Source: Abditibacteriota bacterium (lineage in GTDB: Bacteria; Armatimonadota; UBA5829). From it: a DNA stretch of 63,263 bases. Below the pieces are notes generated by a model. The model ran no database searches. It was given only the letters and a program-made list of their open reading frames with translations, and was not told the DNA's origin. This document shows positions 61,584 to 63,263 of the stretch, piece by piece. The stretch spans positions 1-63,263 of the forward strand of contig JAFSVJ010000006.1 of NCBI GenBank assembly GCA_017445025.1, given 5' to 3'. A program made the position numbers and the translations under genes. The stretch's first letter is position 1; each line of letters begins with the position of its first letter.

Positions 61584-63068
61584 TCAAACTTTCAGTTTAC
61601 TCCAAACAAATTCACTCTTCTCTATATCATACAACACTTTGTCTATTCTCTCTCTGTATTCTCTGCCCGCTTCGGTCCAACCCTTTTCAAAAGCCCATAA
61701 CAAATAATCTCTTCCCAAAGTTTCATCTGCTCTTGACAAAATTGCCTGAACCTTTGCCATACGAGGACTTTCAAAAGAAACCTCTATATTCTTATGCTTA
61801 TTCAAAGCCTTCTTTATAATATCAAGTTTGCTCTTTAGGCTCTTCTCATTATCCATGGGACAATTTTCGTATCTTGTGTGAGGTTTCGGCACAAAAGATC
61901 CGCAAGAGGGAGTAAAATGTGCCTTGGGATATTTTACCGAAAGGATGGTTATAAGGTTGATTATTCCTTTTATATCTTCTTCTGTTTCACCGGGAAGGCC
62001 TATCATAAAGTATAATTTAAATTTCCTAAACCCCTCATTATAACTCAAATCTATAGCATTAAAAATGGTTTCGTCTTGACACTTTTTACCAATAAATTCA
62101 CGCAGTCTTTCTGTTCCCGCCTCCGGAGCTATGGTGACAGTCTTTATATTCCCCCTTTTCATTAATAACAGTTTCTCTTCATCAATGGTTTCAAGTCTAA
62201 TGGAGGATAGAGAAAACTTGGCACCTTCCTCCACTATTTTTTTGCATAAATCCTTTGAATAGGGATTGTCAAAAACCGCCGCTCCCACTATTCCGTAGGA
62301 ATGATACAAAGGCAAGTTCTCCCCTATTATAGGCTTTCGCAGCCTAAAAGGCTTTTGAATATGACCTGCGGCACAAAACCGGCACCCACGACCGCAACCT
62401 CGAGATATTTCAAACAAAATTGTATCCCCAAATTCTCCGTAAGGGGTGGTAATAAGGCTGTGGCAGAGATATGGGGACAGGTCCTTAACTATATGTTTTT
62501 GGTAAAAATCTTTGGGATATTTTGGGACATAAATATAAGGGCTCTCACTCAGAAGCTTAAGCTTTTGATCCTTTGAATTATCTCTCACTAAAATGCTTTC
62601 CACCCAATCTAAAATTTCTTCACCGTCACCTAAAATGAAGAAATCCACAAACTCGCTTAAAGCAAAGGGGTTTATGAGAGTTATGGCACCACCTACAAAA
62701 ATGAGAGGGGTATCCTCATCCCTTTCCTGTCGGAGCAAGGGGATTTTTGCCCGAGAAAGAATTTTCAAAATATTGATATAATCCATCTCAAAGGCAACAC
62801 AGAAAGCTATGGCACTCATGCTTTTGATACTTCTTTGACTTTCAACTGTCAAAGGCTCGGTTTCGTCCTCGGGAAGAAAAAATCTCTCACAGGACACTTT
62901 AGGATTTTGATTTAGCAAAGCCCATACAATTTGAAAGCCCAAGGACGCCATTCCTATTTTGTAAATATTAGGGAATCCCAGGGCTATTTTGTATTCTTTA
63001 TTATAAGAGATTGGCTGCAGGTAATTCTCCGCTTCTCTCATTATTTTAAGCTTTTCTCTGTAAATCAT
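61584..63068 (-). CDS. B12-binding-type radical SAM protein (N-terminal module of TIGR03960-like fusion)
   Basis: This 494-residue protein starts with a cobalamin-binding-like Rossmann domain (KIALGFPNIYKIGMASLGFQIVW; LIFVGGAITLINPFALSEFVDFFILGDGEEI). The radical SAM core follows: ISRGCGRGCRFCAAGHIQKPFRLR (CxxxCxxC, near residue 225), TIAPEAGTERLREFIGKK and KFKLYFMIGLPGETEEDIKGI. It matches the uncharacterised radical SAM module that in many bacteria is fused to or next to a DUF2344 module, often near ribosome-linked genes. Here no DUF2344 part is seen; the next gene is typA, 13 bases downstream. The reaction is unknown. Confidence 0.82.
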   Translation of the reverse strand: MIYREKLKIMREAENYLQPISYNKEYKIALGFPNIYKIGMASLGFQIVWALLNQNPKVSCERFFLPEDETEPLTVESQRSIKSMSAIAFCVAFEMDYINILKILSRAKIPLLRQERDEDTPLIFVGGAITLINPFALSEFVDFFILGDGEEILDWVESILVRDNSKDQKLKLLSESPYIYVPKYPKDFYQKHIVKDLSPYLCHSLITTPYGEFGDTILFEISRGCGRGCRFCAAGHIQKPFRLRKPIIGENLPLYHSYGIVGAAVFDNPYSKDLCKKIVEEGAKFSLSSIRLETIDEEKLLLMKRGNIKTVTIAPEAGTERLREFIGKKCQDETIFNAIDLSYNEGFRKFKLYFMIGLPGETEEDIKGIINLITILSVKYPKAHFTPSCGSFVPKPHTRYENCPMDNEKSLKSKLDIIKKALNKHKNIEVSFESPRMAKVQAILSRADETLGRDYLLWAFEKGWTEAGREYRERIDKVLYDIEKSEFVWSKLKV

Positions 63069-63144
63069 GGTTCAGATACCATATTATTATATCACAAATC
63101 TACCCTTTTTTTCAATTTAATGAGGAAAAAAGCATTTTCTAAAT

Positions 63145-63263
63145 TCTGTCCCCCTAATCGCAAGATTGGGGGGTGGATTTTTGCGTAGCAAAAAGACGGG
63201 GGGATGGAAATCTGTCCCCCTAATCGCAAGATTGGGGGGTGGATTTTTGCGTAGCAAAAAGAC
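63145..63263 (+). repeat. Double-hairpin repeats, copies 9 and 10 in tandem (second cut by window end)
   Basis: Two head-to-tail units (63145-63210 and 63211 to the window end) have identical sequence: TCTGTCCCCCTAATC-GCAA-GATTGGGGGGTGG, then ATTTTTGC-GTA-GCAAAAAG, then ACGGGGGGATGGAAA. The unit length is 66 bases. The array may continue beyond the window. Confidence 0.85.

Noticed and set aside
1..63263. Prophage or plasmid genes
   Set aside because: No integrase, terminase, portal, capsid, tail or replication-initiator gene was seen.

Overview
The window reads as a chromosomal segment of a low-GC bacterium, probably a metagenome-assembled genome. Three prepilin-type proteins of the DUF1559 class begin with the [20 protein letters not shown] helix and then [12 protein letters not shown]. 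That signature is typical of Armatimonadota, Abditibacteriota, Planctomycetota and relatives. Together with the rapZ-yvcK gene order and clear TTGACA/TATAAT promoters, it suggests an Armatimonadota/Abditibacteriota-like lineage. This placement is an inference from gene content only.

Left part (1-23.9 kb): a saccharolytic and secretory region. The minus strand carries two tandem units of [DUF1559 pseudopilin, then secreted DUF6259-like glycosidase] (260-6499). A third pseudopilin lies upstream of a secreted DUF4838 protein (19071-22420). Each group borders a GntR-headed, LacI-like regulator: the C-terminal tail of one at 2-166 and a complete one at 22691. In between lie a sialidase-like propeller, an NfeD/SPFH pair, rnc, an aspartate-type aminotransferase, galE, a flavoprotein, aconitase, two small membrane proteins, a flavodoxin lipoprotein and a GH29-like fucosidase.

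Middle (23.9-45.4 kb): metabolism and housekeeping. It holds a tartrate/D-malate-type dehydrogenase with a RING/LRR membrane protein, ferredoxin-fused EtfA with EtfB, def-fmt with an overlapping GH78 rhamnosidase, an SGNH hydrolase/ADP-ribosylglycohydrolase pair, a large secreted papain-like protease with seven Ig-like domains, and the operon rapZ-yvcK-DUF2993-inactive S41-ctpA. A tRNA-Ser(GGA) and a secreted RTX-like repeat protein close this part.

Right part (47.6-63.3 kb): a putative defence island flanked by repeats. It contains an orphan RelE-like module of the type usually fused to UvrD helicases, a PLD-SNF2 helicase, an Eco57I/TaqI-like methyltransferase, a prokaryotic RING-finger protein and a small helical protein; the last three are tightly spaced. 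Next come an MFS transporter, typA (with an in-frame stop at codon 4) and a radical SAM protein. This restriction-like locus, with its RING accessory, is the best candidate here for an undescribed system.

Intergenic DNA is rich in non-coding repeats: at least nine copies of a double-hairpin element bounded by C and G runs, hairpins followed by GATTTTT-type heptamers, and a 205-bp MITE-like element found twice, each time beside a duplicated host-gene end.
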